Translations under genes and position numbers: made by a program
Notes under the pieces: model-generated
Told to the model about the DNA's origin: nothing
What the model saw: the letters and a program-made list of their open reading frames with translations, nothing else
Databases searched by the model: none
Shown: positions 53,209-61,698 of the stretch, in pieces
Numbering within the stretch: position 1 is the stretch's first letter
How the letters are laid out: every line of letters starts with the position of its first letter
Origin: Trinickia sp. Y13
GTDB lineage: Bacteria > Pseudomonadota > Gammaproteobacteria > Burkholderiales > Burkholderiaceae
Reading direction: 5' to 3'
Assembly (NCBI RefSeq): GCF_029522115.1
Contig: NZ_JAKWFK010000004.1
Span: forward strand, 124,001 to 188,000
Length of the DNA stretch: 64,000 nt

Positions 53209-53866
53209 CGATAGCGACGCGATGCAGGCCCAAGCGATGCTCGACGCATGGCGCGCGCAAGGCGCCGACCGCATCGACCCCATGCGCTTCCTTTTCATCG
53301 AGGCGCTGGCGCGGCGCGCGGCAAGCCACGGCGGCGAAGTCCGCCATCGCGTCGATAATAAGCTGTCCGCATTACTGGATGCCTATCGGCGCGATATCGA
53401 GCAAGCGGCGGCGCCTTCCCCCCACGACGCGGCGGCCTTATCCGAGCGCAAGCCAACGCGCGGCCCGCTTGCCGAACTGACCGAGTACCTCACAAGCCAC
53501 GCGCACACGCGCGGCGGCAACCCCGCGGCCGAGCGCGGCGCTCGTGCGGCATCGTCGTATCCGGAGCTGCCGGTGCTCGATGAGTTACGAGCGCTGTGGG
53601 CCGGGATCAGCGCCCAGAAGCAACTACGGCAATCGCTCGCGCAGGTGCCGGGAAACGCGGGTCCGCTCAATTCGAGCAGCCTCGTGCATCGCGCCCTGTC
53701 GCTGATGCACGACCTCTCTCCGGGGTATCTGCAGCAATTTCTCTCGTACGTCGACGCCTTGTCATGCCTCGAATCGATGGGCGGTGGCGTGGCGGCGAGC
53801 AAGCACGCGCCGCGCGCGGAGAAAGCGGGCGAGACGCCCAGGAAGCGCCGACGTAGCGGCGGTTAG
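53201..53866 (+). CDS. DUF2894-type protein, last gene of the motor operon
   Basis: This 221-residue soluble protein has an N-terminal helical part (MLDAWRAQGADRIDPMRFLF, then ARRAASHGG and VDNKLSALLDAY), a middle with LAELTEYLTSHAHTRGGNPA, ELPVLDELRALW and a basic C-terminus (EKAGETPRKRRRSGG). It matches the family I know as DUF2894. Its ATG overlaps the OmpA-gene stop. No enzymatic motif is visible. The basic tail could contact nucleic acid or membrane. Confidence 0.75.
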   Translation: MSSDSDAMQAQAMLDAWRAQGADRIDPMRFLFIEALARRAASHGGEVRHRVDNKLSALLDAYRRDIEQAAAPSPHDAAALSERKPTRGPLAELTEYLTSHAHTRGGNPAAERGARAASSYPELPVLDELRALWAGISAQKQLRQSLAQVPGNAGPLNSSSLVHRALSLMHDLSPGYLQQFLSYVDALSCLESMGGGVAASKHAPRAEKAGETPRKRRRSGG

Positions 53867-53967
53867 CGAGCGTCGTTCATCGCGCCACGCACCCGCGAGC
53901 GCCTCCCTTTGCCGGTTGAGCGGGCGCATCGTCTACGGCCGCAGCACGCTTGCACGCCACCCAATCC

Positions 53968-54016
53968 TCACGTTGTGACATAAATCAAAGCAATGTTGCC
54001 CGGCCCGCGACATCAT
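53968..54016 (+). promoter_or_regulatory. CRP/FNR-type site and -10 of the P450 promoter
   Basis: GTGACATAAATCAA at 53975-53988 matches the FNR consensus with one mismatch and contains the CRP half-site TGTGA. A CATCAT hexamer at 54011-54016 lies exactly 32 bp from its centre. The first 15 bp of the region (53968-53982) are repeated upstream of the chemoreceptor gene. CRP-type and FNR-type binding cannot be separated by eye. Confidence 0.5.
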
Positions 54017-54133
54017 TGTTTTCAGTGCAAGATTGCACGGCGGGTGAGGTCCACCACAGGCTATCCATGATCGATCCGGTCTTACGCGGGCGGCGTGACT
54101 CATTCGCGGGCGGAACACAGACTAGGAACGAGC

Positions 54134-55288
54134 ATGAGCGAGCCGTTGAACGACTGGGATCCGACGTCGGATCCTGTCCTGCGAGATCAGATCGCCGCGT
54201 ATGACGCGATGCGGCGGCATTGCCCCGTCGCCCACAGCCGTTACCTGAAATGGTCGCTTTTTCGGCACGACGATGTCATGCGCGTTCTGAACGACCCGCA
54301 TACGTTCAGCAATGCGGCATCGGGACACTTGTCGGTGCCCAACGGCATGGACCCGCCCGAGCACGAACGCTATCGCGCGATTATCGATCCGTATTTCGGC
54401 CCCGAGCGGATGAGCGCGTTCGAACCCGTATGCCGCGACATAGCGAGCGATCTCGTCGACGCATTGAACAAGCCGAGCGAGATGGAATTCATGTCCGGAT
54501 TCGCACAAATGTTTGCGATACGGATCCAGTGCGCGTTTCTTGGATGGCCGTGGACACTGCAGGCCCCGCTGCTCGAATGGATGGGGCTGAACCACGCAGC
54601 CACGCTCGCGGGCGATAGGACGGCGCTGGACCGCCTCGCCGTTCGGTTCGATGGCCATATCCGCGCGCTGCTCGACGAACGTCGGGCGCTGGGCGAGCAT
54701 GCGCCCGATGACCTCACGACACGTCTGTTGAATGAGCGAATCGGCGCGCGCCCGCTCTCCGATTCGGAGATCGTCAGCATCCTGCGTAATTGGACCGTCG
54801 GGGAACTCGGAACGATCGCCGCCTGTGTCGGCATCCTCGCGCACTATGTCGCCGCGCACGCCGATGTTCAGCACGACCTTCGCGCGTGCCCCCACTTACT
54901 GCCGAAGGCGATCGACGAAATCTTGCGGATCCATCCGCCATTCATCGCCAACCGCAGAACGCCCACGCAAGCCGCGTCGATCGGGGGGCGCACCATCGCG
55001 GCAGGAGACCGGATCACGCTGATCTGGGCCTCGGCCAACCGCGATGAAGCCGTGTTCGGCAACCCCGACGAGTTTCGATTGGATCGCGACCCCGCCGACA
55101 ACCTGCTGTACGGCGCCGGTATCCACGCCTGCCCCGGCGCCCCGTTGGCGCGACTCGAGTTGCGCGTCGCGATGGAAGCCTTGCTGGCGGGCACCACGAA
55201 GATCAGCCTCGCACGGTCCGGCAGCGCCCCCGTGCACGCCGTTTATCCGGCGGCCGGTTATTCCACGTTGCCGCTGTCGATCGAGTAG
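54134..55288 (+). CDS. Cytochrome P450
   Basis: This 384-residue soluble bacterial P450 has the K-helix ExxR (E262-R265, DEILR) and the haem loop YGAGIHACPGAPLAR with ligand C333. The I-helix reads TVGELGTIAACVG; the usual acid-Thr pair is rearranged, so oxygen activation may be atypical. AGGA precedes the ATG at 54134 by 6 bp. No ferredoxin or reductase gene is adjacent. Substrate unknown. Its promoter carries a CRP/FNR-type site. Confidence 0.92.
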   Translation: MSEPLNDWDPTSDPVLRDQIAAYDAMRRHCPVAHSRYLKWSLFRHDDVMRVLNDPHTFSNAASGHLSVPNGMDPPEHERYRAIIDPYFGPERMSAFEPVCRDIASDLVDALNKPSEMEFMSGFAQMFAIRIQCAFLGWPWTLQAPLLEWMGLNHAATLAGDRTALDRLAVRFDGHIRALLDERRALGEHAPDDLTTRLLNERIGARPLSDSEIVSILRNWTVGELGTIAACVGILAHYVAAHADVQHDLRACPHLLPKAIDEILRIHPPFIANRRTPTQAASIGGRTIAAGDRITLIWASANRDEAVFGNPDEFRLDRDPADNLLYGAGIHACPGAPLARLELRVAMEALLAGTTKISLARSGSAPVHAVYPAAGYSTLPLSIE

Positions 55289-55666
55289 GTCGTGCAAGGT
55301 CGCTGGCGCCGCCGGCAAGCGCCCGGCTCGAACTGGGCGCCCGGCGGTGTGCGAGAGAACGTTTAGCGCGGCCGGTCGTTCGAGGTGGAGGGCATAGAAC
55401 GAGGACGCGCACCTTTATGTATATTATTTGCCCATCTTTTGTTGCGTTGCCGGAGCAACGGAAGCGCTGATGCCGTACGACTAAAGCGCTGGTTTCGATT
55501 CAATAAGGCTCGTACGTTTGCTTCCCCGGCTTATTGCCAGGATGTCGTAATTGATATATTGTGCGTATGTTTTTTAGCGGCCCACCTGTGATCCGCCAAT
55601 GCATCGGCCAATCTCTAGCCGACGCGGGGGAACCCAGGCGCCATCGACCGAAGCGAGGCAGAACCC
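55289..55666. other. P450-hemerythrin spacer with hairpins
   Basis: No gene is visible in these 378 bp. A stem (55309-55315 with 55341-55347 and 55319-55324 with 55335-55340) follows the P450 stop and may terminate it. CGTTGC-CGGA-GCAACG forms a smaller hairpin at 55445-55460. The AT-rich 55410-55580 should contain the hemerythrin promoter; a half-site TTGAT is present near 55551 but no complete FNR box. Confidence 0.4.
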
Positions 55667-56218
55667 GTGCGCAAAGTGAAATTCGACAACGTCCTCGTCA
55701 AGCCTGCGCCATCGTTCGACGAGCCGATCGAAATGCTCAAGGCCTGCCACGAGCGCATCGCCGAGCAGTGCGCCACACTAGAAAAGCTGGCGGCTCACCT
55801 GCTCTCGCACGGCGCGGACGAGCAAGCGCAACAGGCAAGCAAGAACATCATGCGCTATTTCGACGTCGCGGGTCCGCATCATCATGCCGATGAAGAAGAC
55901 GATCTCTTCCCGCTGTTGAACGAGACTGCCAAGCGCCGCGGCTCCCCGGTTGCGGAGAGAATCGAGTCGTTGCTCGGCGAGCATCGCGAGCTCGAAGCGG
56001 CTTGGGCGCAGGTGCGCCCCGTGCTGGCCGATATCGCCCAAGGCCTTACCACGCCGCTCGAGCGCAGCTTGGTGGACCGGTTCGTGAACGCTTATCGCAA
56101 TCACATGGCCTTCGAGGAAAGCGAGATCCTACCGCTCGCGCAAGCATGGTTGGATCACCGGCAACTGGCCAAGCTCAGCGCCGCCATGGTGGCTCGGCGC
56201 ACAGTCAAGCCCAAGTAG
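55667..56218 (+). CDS. Hemerythrin-domain (HHE) protein
   Basis: This 183-residue helical protein starts at a GTG with GAGG upstream. Candidate di-iron ligands are H28 (CHERI), H71-H73 and E76/E77 (GPHHHADEED), H106 (GEHRELE), H146 and E150 (NHMAFEESEI), in the order expected for a four-helix hemerythrin. Such proteins bind O2 or NO or repair iron centres. It follows the P450 gene, but a 378-bp spacer suggests separate transcription. Confidence 0.9.
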   Translation: MRKVKFDNVLVKPAPSFDEPIEMLKACHERIAEQCATLEKLAAHLLSHGADEQAQQASKNIMRYFDVAGPHHHADEEDDLFPLLNETAKRRGSPVAERIESLLGEHRELEAAWAQVRPVLADIAQGLTTPLERSLVDRFVNAYRNHMAFEESEILPLAQAWLDHRQLAKLSAAMVARRTVKPK

Positions 56219-56300
56219 CGGTTGCAATGACGAGGTCAGGCGCGTTATACACAGCGAGGACGCCCACCGAATCCCCGCCGCCACCCCTATTCGCCGCCTC

Positions 56301-56849
56301 ATGCCGCCACTCGACGCTGCCATCCTGTCGACCGCCCGACTCACGCTTCGCCCGCTCGGCCCGCAAGACGTCACCCCGCTCTTCGTCATGTACTCGGACG
56401 CGCAATTCATGCGCTACTGGTCGTTTCCGGTCATGCGACGTTTCGAGCAGGCCGTCGACTACGTCGCCCGCCGCTTGCAAGGGTCCGGGGCGGACATCGA
56501 GATCGTCTGGGCCATCGAATTGAATGCGACGCGCGAGGTGATCGGCATCTGCTCGCTGTTCAACGTGGAGATGGCGTCCACGCGTGCGGAGATCGGCTTC
56601 GGCTTGCAAAGCGCGTTCTGGGGCAAAGGCTACATGAGCGAGGCCGCGCGCGCCGTGATCGATTGCGCGTTCGACGTCTTGCGCCTACACCGTCTCGAAG
56701 CCGAAACCGACCCGCGCAACGTCGCATCGGCCCGGGTGCTCGAGCGCCTGGGCTTTATCCGCGAAGGACTCTTGCGCGAACGATGGATCATCGACGGCCA
56801 GATCTCCAATAGTGTGATCTATGGACTGTTGCAAACGGACAGACGTTAA
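56301..56849 (+). CDS. RimJ/RimL-type GNAT acetyltransferase
   Basis: This 182-residue protein has the GNAT fold typical of the RimJ subgroup: TARLTLRPLGPQDV at the start, AEIGFGLQSAFWGKGYMSEA with the acetyl-CoA pyrophosphate loop, and NVASARVLERLGFIREGLLR. Members acetylate N-termini, amino acids or antibiotics; the substrate here is unknown. It stands alone between hemerythrin and YihY-type genes. Confidence 0.9.
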   Translation: MPPLDAAILSTARLTLRPLGPQDVTPLFVMYSDAQFMRYWSFPVMRRFEQAVDYVARRLQGSGADIEIVWAIELNATREVIGICSLFNVEMASTRAEIGFGLQSAFWGKGYMSEAARAVIDCAFDVLRLHRLEAETDPRNVASARVLERLGFIREGLLRERWIIDGQISNSVIYGLLQTDRR

Positions 56850-56954
56850 GCGGTAGACCGGCGGCGAGGGGCTTGCTGCCGCGCGGATCGGCGCACAGGC
56901 ATGCCGCCTGCGACAGCACGAAGCATGACGGTACGGATCCGCGAGGGTCGATCG

Positions 56955-57863
56955 ATGGCTTCATCCTGGTTGAATCGTTTTCCGCGCGAAGCGCGCCGCG
57001 AGGGCGCGTGCGCGGTAGATGCAGTGCAACACTTCGGCGATGACCGCTGTTCCACCATGGCCGCCGGCATCGCCTTCTATTCGGCGTTCTCGCTGGCTCC
57101 GATGCTCGTCATGGTGATTGCGGTGGCCGGTTGGTTCTTCGGGGCGAACGCCATCCGCGGGCAAATCTTTCAAGACGCGCACCTCCTGATCGGCGACCAA
57201 GCCGCCGCCGCGGTCCAAATGATCGTCGCCAACGCTCGCTCGCATAGCGGTTCGGGCGGGACTGCCGCATTCGTGTCGTTCGTCGCGCTCGCGCTCGGCG
57301 CATCCGCGACATTCGCCTCGCTCAATACGGCGCTGTCCATCGTTTGGCCCGCCGACGCATCGCAACGTGTATCGAGCGTCATGGCCCTCGTCAAAGTCAG
57401 GTTGATCTCGTTCGGTCTCGTGCTCGGCGTGGCCTTTCTCGCGATCGTCTCGCTGGTGCTCGACACGGTCGTGACGTTCATCGGCGAGTGGCTCTTGGGC
57501 GGCACCCCATTCGTGGTGATCGGGGATATCTTGCAACTCATCCTCGGCGTAGTCGTACTCGCCTTCTCGTTCGCCGCATTGCTCAAGTTCCTGCCCGATG
57601 CGCGCGTTGCATGGCGCGATGCCCTCACCGGAGGGATCGTGGCCGCATTGCTGTTCACCGCCGGCAAGAAGCTTTTCGCGCTTTATTTGGCCCACGCGGG
57701 GCTTGCCAATGCATTTGGCGCGGCCGGCTCGCTCGCCGCTTTATTGATGTGGCTGTATTTTTCCGCCGCCGTGCTATTGCTCGGCGCCGAGTATGCAGCG
57801 GCGCGCGGCCGCCGGCGTATGCAATCGGCGGCCAGCATTCGGCGCAATAAGCCAGATGATTAG
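56955..57863 (+). CDS. YihY/BrkB-family inner-membrane protein
   Basis: This 302-residue protein has six hydrophobic segments, beginning with AAGIAFYSAFSLAPMLVMVI, and the family sequences RVSSVMALVKVRLISFGLVL and GAAGSLAALLMWLYFSAAVL. The family was once annotated as ribonuclease BN but is now regarded as membrane proteins of unclear function. ATG 56955 is preferred because GAGGG lies 9 bp upstream. Confidence 0.88.
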   Translation: MASSWLNRFPREARREGACAVDAVQHFGDDRCSTMAAGIAFYSAFSLAPMLVMVIAVAGWFFGANAIRGQIFQDAHLLIGDQAAAAVQMIVANARSHSGSGGTAAFVSFVALALGASATFASLNTALSIVWPADASQRVSSVMALVKVRLISFGLVLGVAFLAIVSLVLDTVVTFIGEWLLGGTPFVVIGDILQLILGVVVLAFSFAALLKFLPDARVAWRDALTGGIVAALLFTAGKKLFALYLAHAGLANAFGAAGSLAALLMWLYFSAAVLLLGAEYAAARGRRRMQSAASIRRNKPDD

Positions 57864-58259
57864 TTGCGATTCGCCGGCGATCATATTTCGACAAACTTGT
57901 CTACTCGCCATTCGCGCGGCGGCGCCGCGCTTAATACCGCGTTCCGAGGCAAGCCGCACCGAGAAGCGACGAGCCGCACCCAGTTTGGGCCGGCGGCCAG
58001 GTCTTAGAACCACCAACATTGGGCGCGATGCACGAGTGCGGTGAAAATTTGCACAGTTGCGTCACAGTTTTGCGTTTTCTCTAATTTAGTATTTCAAATG
58101 CGGCAATAATCCGCACTCCGCCGATAGCCACTATTGGCATGTTCTAATCCCGTCGTGTTTCCTTTTGACGACAACGAATAAATTTCCGTTCTGCCTTTCA
58201 ACTCCATTGCGCTATTCTCCTTTCCGCAACAGTCTAATAACGTTTCGCGTGGAGAAATG
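57864..58259. promoter_or_regulatory. Porin upstream region
   Basis: This 396-bp spacer has no gene. The last 200 bp are unusually AT-rich for this genome and contain a near-perfect inverted repeat (GCCGATAG-CCA-CTATTGGC, 58120-58138) and a TTGACG at 58165-58170, possibly a -35 element. A strong, regulated porin promoter is expected here; hexamer spacing could not be confirmed. Confidence 0.4.
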
Positions 58260-59426
58260 ATGAAAAAAATCGCTTTGTCAACCCTCTCGCTGGCGCTGCT
58301 CGGTGCAGCCGGCGCCGCTCATGCGCAAAGCAGCGTGACGCTGTACGGTGTGATCGACACGTCGCTGACGTACGTCCATAACGCATCGGGCGATCAACAT
58401 CTGTGGGCGCTCGGCAATGCGAGCGGCGGCGATTTGGCCGGCACGCGCTGGGGCATCAAGGGCCAAGAAGACCTGGGCAACGGTCTGGCCGCGATCTTCC
58501 AATTGGAAAACGGCTTCGATCCGTCGAACGGCCGTAACGGGCAAGGCAACCGCGAATTCGGCCGTCAAGCGTTCGTCGGCTTGACGAGCTCGCAAGTCGG
58601 CACGGTGACGCTCGGCCGCCAGTACGACCCGGTGGTCGATCTCGTCCAAGCAATCACGGCCGACAACTACTTCGGCAGCGCGTTCGCCACGCCGGGCGAT
58701 GTCGACAACTACGACAACAGCTCACGCACGAACAACGCGATCAAGTTCCAGTCGATTTCGTACGCCGGCCTGCAATTCGAAGCCATGTACGCATTCGGCG
58801 GCGTTGCCGGTTCGACCGGCGCCGGCCAAACGTGGTCGCTCGCCGCTGCCTACAACAACGGCCCGCTCGGCCTGGCTGCCGGCTACTTCCACGCCGATAA
58901 TTCGAACACGCTGGCAAGCGGCCTGCGCACCGGCTGGAACAGCACGTCGGATGGCACGTTCGATTCGAACATCAACAACTTCTACGCCACGGCCAAGTCG
59001 ATCGGCATCGCGCGCTTGGCTGCGCAGTACACGGTCGGCCCGTTCACGATGGGCGCGAGCTACAGCAACGCGCAGTACAAGCCCGACGGTTTCTCGGCTT
59101 TCGGCTCGAGCGAGAAGTTCAACGTCGGTCAAGGCTTCTTGAACTATCAAGCCACGCCGGCGCTGCTGCTGGGCCTGGGCTACACGTACACGAAGTCGAG
59201 CGGCGATACGTCGGCCACGTATCACCAGGCTTCGCTGGGCGCGGATTACTCGCTCTCCAAGCGCACGGACGTGTATTTGGTCGGCGCCTATCAGCACGCC
59301 AGCGGTCAGACGCGTGACCCGGTCACGGGCGGTGTGACGAACGCGCAAGCGTCGATCGGCTCGTACGGCTACAACGGCACGAGTTCGCAAGAACTCGTCG
59401 CTTTGGGCCTGCGCCACAAGTTCTAA
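58260..59426 (+). CDS. Trimeric outer-membrane porin (porin_4 type)
   Basis: This 388-residue porin has a signal peptide (cleavage AHAQ|SSVTLYG), the YGVIDTSLTYV first strand, GTRWGIKGQEDLGNGL and TLGRQYDP loop region typical of betaproteobacterial general porins, and a terminal phenylalanine (LGLRHKF). GGAG lies 5 bp before the second of two adjacent ATGs, which is chosen as start. Codon use looks highly biased, consistent with strong expression. Confidence 0.95.
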   Translation: MKKIALSTLSLALLGAAGAAHAQSSVTLYGVIDTSLTYVHNASGDQHLWALGNASGGDLAGTRWGIKGQEDLGNGLAAIFQLENGFDPSNGRNGQGNREFGRQAFVGLTSSQVGTVTLGRQYDPVVDLVQAITADNYFGSAFATPGDVDNYDNSSRTNNAIKFQSISYAGLQFEAMYAFGGVAGSTGAGQTWSLAAAYNNGPLGLAAGYFHADNSNTLASGLRTGWNSTSDGTFDSNINNFYATAKSIGIARLAAQYTVGPFTMGASYSNAQYKPDGFSAFGSSEKFNVGQGFLNYQATPALLLGLGYTYTKSSGDTSATYHQASLGADYSLSKRTDVYLVGAYQHASGQTRDPVTGGVTNAQASIGSYGYNGTSSQELVALGLRHKF

Positions 59427-59902
59427 GCGAAGAAAGACAAGCAGCCAGTGTAGTGTGCGGTGCTATGCGGTGCTTATGGGCCTGCGGATTCGCGTTCGTG
59501 GCAAGGCGCAAACCGCAGCGATGCCCAGTGGCATCGCGAGGATTTGCAACGCCGCCAGGGGCGCGAAGACGCGGCTCCATAAGTGCCGATTAGCGCCGAA
59601 CGCTGCACTAGCACAACGAAGCATCGAGCCAGCCGGGTCCGCCCGGCTGGCTTTTTTATGCGCCCTTCGGCGGAACTCGTCTCGTGACGATTAGTACGAT
59701 CCCTCCAGGAAGCAGCATGCATGCGAAATCTATTTGAAAGGGATATGCCTCGGACGCTTCATATGCCCATGGTCCAATGCGCCGTTCTTCCGAAAATAAC
59801 CACCGTTAGCGGCGGCTTCCTCGACCATCATCCCCTCGGGAAGGGGTGAAGGCATCTTCGTATGGGGGGCTCGCAGCAACGACAATCCAGGAGCTTGTCC
59901 CC
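59427..59902. other. Porin 3' region and acpA upstream region
   Basis: No supported gene lies in these 476 bp. The porin terminator is 200 bp downstream of the stop, and the stretch before it holds short inverted repeats (GATGCC-CAGT-GGCATC at 59519-59534; CTTATGG near 59472 with CCATAAG near 59578). This would allow a structured 3' UTR or a small RNA. The acpA promoter should lie at 59690-59880; no PhoB box was recognised. Confidence 0.45.
59627..59658 (+). terminator. Rho-independent terminator
   Basis: AGCCAGCCGGG (59627-59637) and CCCGGCTGGCT (59642-59652) form a perfect 11-bp stem with a TCCG loop followed by six T. This is a textbook intrinsic terminator on the plus strand, for the porin transcript or a separate RNA. 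Confidence 0.92.
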
Positions 59903-61555
59903 ATGCTTCGCCGTACGCTTGTTCCCATTGCAGTAGCCGTCGCAGCACTCGGCGTTCTCGCCGCATGCGGCAGTTCGAACGATACGCCGGCGGCGTCTTC
60001 GCTTTCGGTGCAAAACGCGGCCGCGACCGCGACGCCGATCAAACACGTCGTCGTGATCTATGGCGAAAACGTCTCGTTCGATCATTACTTCGCCACCTAT
60101 CCGAATGCGACGAACCCGACGGGCGAACCGGTGTTCACGGCAGCCGCCGGCACGCCGAGCGTCAACGGCTTGAGCGGCACGCTGCTGACCGCCAACCCGA
60201 ATGCCACCAACGTGGCGAACGGCGCCGGCGCGACGAACCCCTTCCGCCTCGATCGCACGCAAGCGGCGACGGCCGACCAAAACCACGCTTATACGGCCGA
60301 AGAGCAAGCGTACGACAACGGCCTCATGGACCTCTTCCCGAAATACACGGGCCGCGGCACGAGCGGCGGCGCCGGCGCGTTCGGCACGACGGGCCAGGTC
60401 ATGGGCTACTACGACGGCAACACGGTGACGGCGCTGTGGAACTACGCGCAGAACTATGCGATGAGCGACAACGCCTTCACCGATACGTACGGCCCGTCCA
60501 CGCCGGGCGCACTCGAAGCGATCGCCGGGCAAACCAATGGCATGCAGATCGTGAAATCGTCGCGTAGCTCGTATTACGTGGCCGACGGTCAAGGCGGCTT
60601 CACGATGATCAACGACGTCGACCCGGGCGCCGACGTGTGCTCGAGCACGACCGACCAAGCCATGATGACGGGCAAGAACATCGGCGATCTGCTCAACGCG
60701 AAGAACATCACGTGGGGCGGCTTCATGGGCGGCTTCAACCTCTCGACGACGAACGCCAACGGCACGACCGGCTGCGCGCGCAGCACGACCTCGACCGTCG
60801 TGGGCGCGGCGACGGCCGATTACATCCCGCACCACAACTGGTTCCAGTACTACGCATCGACGGCCAACCCGCAACACTTGCGGCCCGCGTCGATGGCGGC
60901 GGTCGGCTACACGACGGCTCCCGGCGCGACGACGGCCGATCCGGCCAACCATCAGTACGACTCGGACGACTTCTTCGCCGCGGTCAAGGCCGGCAACTTC
61001 CCGTCGGTGAGCTTCCTGAAGGCGCCTGCGTACCAGGACGGCCACGCGGGCTACTCGGATCCGCTCGACGAGCAAGCGTTCGTGACGAAGGTGGTGAACT
61101 TCCTGCAGCAGCAGCCCGATTGGAAGAACACCGCCGTGCTGGTGGCCTGGGACGATTCCGACGGTTGGTACGATCACGCCTACGTGCCGCCGACCTCGGC
61201 CTCGTTCTCGAGCGCCGACATGCTGAACGGCACGGGCGTGTGCGGCACCGGCACCGCGCCGCTGGGCGTGAACGGCCAACCCGTGAACGGCCGCTGCGGC
61301 CCGGGCACGCGGATCCCGTTCCTCGTGATCTCGCCGTACGCGAAGAAGAACTTCGTCGATCACACGGCCATCTCGCAAGCGTCGATCGTTCGCTTCATCG
61401 AAGATAACTGGCTCGGCGGCCAGCGCATCGGCGGCGGCTCGTTCGATGCCTCGGCCGGCAGCATCAACAGCATGTTCGACTTCTCGAGCGCCGCACGCAC
61501 GACGCCGCTGTTCCTCGATCCGAACTTGGGCACGCAGGTGAGCACCGCGCCGTAA
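59903..61555 (+). CDS. acpA: AcpA-type acid phosphatase / phospholipase C-like lipoprotein
   Basis: This 550-residue exported protein has a lipoprotein signal (LGVLAAC) and the phosphoesterase fold of bacterial phospholipase C and acid phosphatase A. Motifs are VVVIYGENVSFDHYF, containing the ENxSFDHY catalytic segment, PHHNWFQYY, AYQDGHAGYSDP and VAWDDSDGWYDH with metal/catalytic residues. The C-terminal domains of true phospholipase C are absent, so acid phosphatase AcpA is favoured. AGGAG lies about 10 bp before the ATG at 59903. Confidence 0.87.
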   Translation: MLRRTLVPIAVAVAALGVLAACGSSNDTPAASSLSVQNAAATATPIKHVVVIYGENVSFDHYFATYPNATNPTGEPVFTAAAGTPSVNGLSGTLLTANPNATNVANGAGATNPFRLDRTQAATADQNHAYTAEEQAYDNGLMDLFPKYTGRGTSGGAGAFGTTGQVMGYYDGNTVTALWNYAQNYAMSDNAFTDTYGPSTPGALEAIAGQTNGMQIVKSSRSSYYVADGQGGFTMINDVDPGADVCSSTTDQAMMTGKNIGDLLNAKNITWGGFMGGFNLSTTNANGTTGCARSTTSTVVGAATADYIPHHNWFQYYASTANPQHLRPASMAAVGYTTAPGATTADPANHQYDSDDFFAAVKAGNFPSVSFLKAPAYQDGHAGYSDPLDEQAFVTKVVNFLQQQPDWKNTAVLVAWDDSDGWYDHAYVPPTSASFSSADMLNGTGVCGTGTAPLGVNGQPVNGRCGPGTRIPFLVISPYAKKNFVDHTAISQASIVRFIEDNWLGGQRIGGGSFDASAGSINSMFDFSSAARTTPLFLDPNLGTQVSTAP

Positions 61556-61646
61556 TCGGTCAACGTCCTGCAAAGCAGAGTGCGCCGAGCATCGCGTCGA
61601 ATCGAGGCACGAAACGACACGATCCCTTTGCTCGGCTCTCACCCCT

Positions 61647-61676
61647 CCACAGCCCGGCAACGGGCTGTGGTCTTTT
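61647..61676 (+). terminator. Rho-independent terminator after acpA
   Basis: CCACAGCCCG (61647-61656) and CGGGCTGTGG (61661-61670) pair perfectly around a GCAA tetraloop and are followed by TCTTTT. It ends the acpA transcript just before the peroxidase gene. Confidence 0.88.
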
Positions 61677-61698
61677 GCCAGCTAGCCCCTTCGACACG

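Noticed and set aside
49704-53866. Direct assignment as a Zorya anti-phage system
   Set aside because: Only the motor pair is Zorya-like; no ZorC, ZorD or ZorE-type effector is present, and the flanking DUF proteins have no nuclease or helicase motif. Kept as an unknown motor.
55385-55591. 68-residue open frame before the hemerythrin gene
   Set aside because: No ribosome-binding site, no conserved motif, and it covers hairpins and AT-rich promoter sequence.
59690-59880. PhoB box upstream of acpA
   Set aside because: No tandem CTGTCAT-like repeats with 11-bp step were found, so phosphate control cannot be claimed from sequence.
59828-61660. 610-residue open frame opposite acpA
   Set aside because: The Arg/Val/His-rich product is a codon-bias artefact; acpA has signal peptide and catalytic motifs and fills the same stretch.
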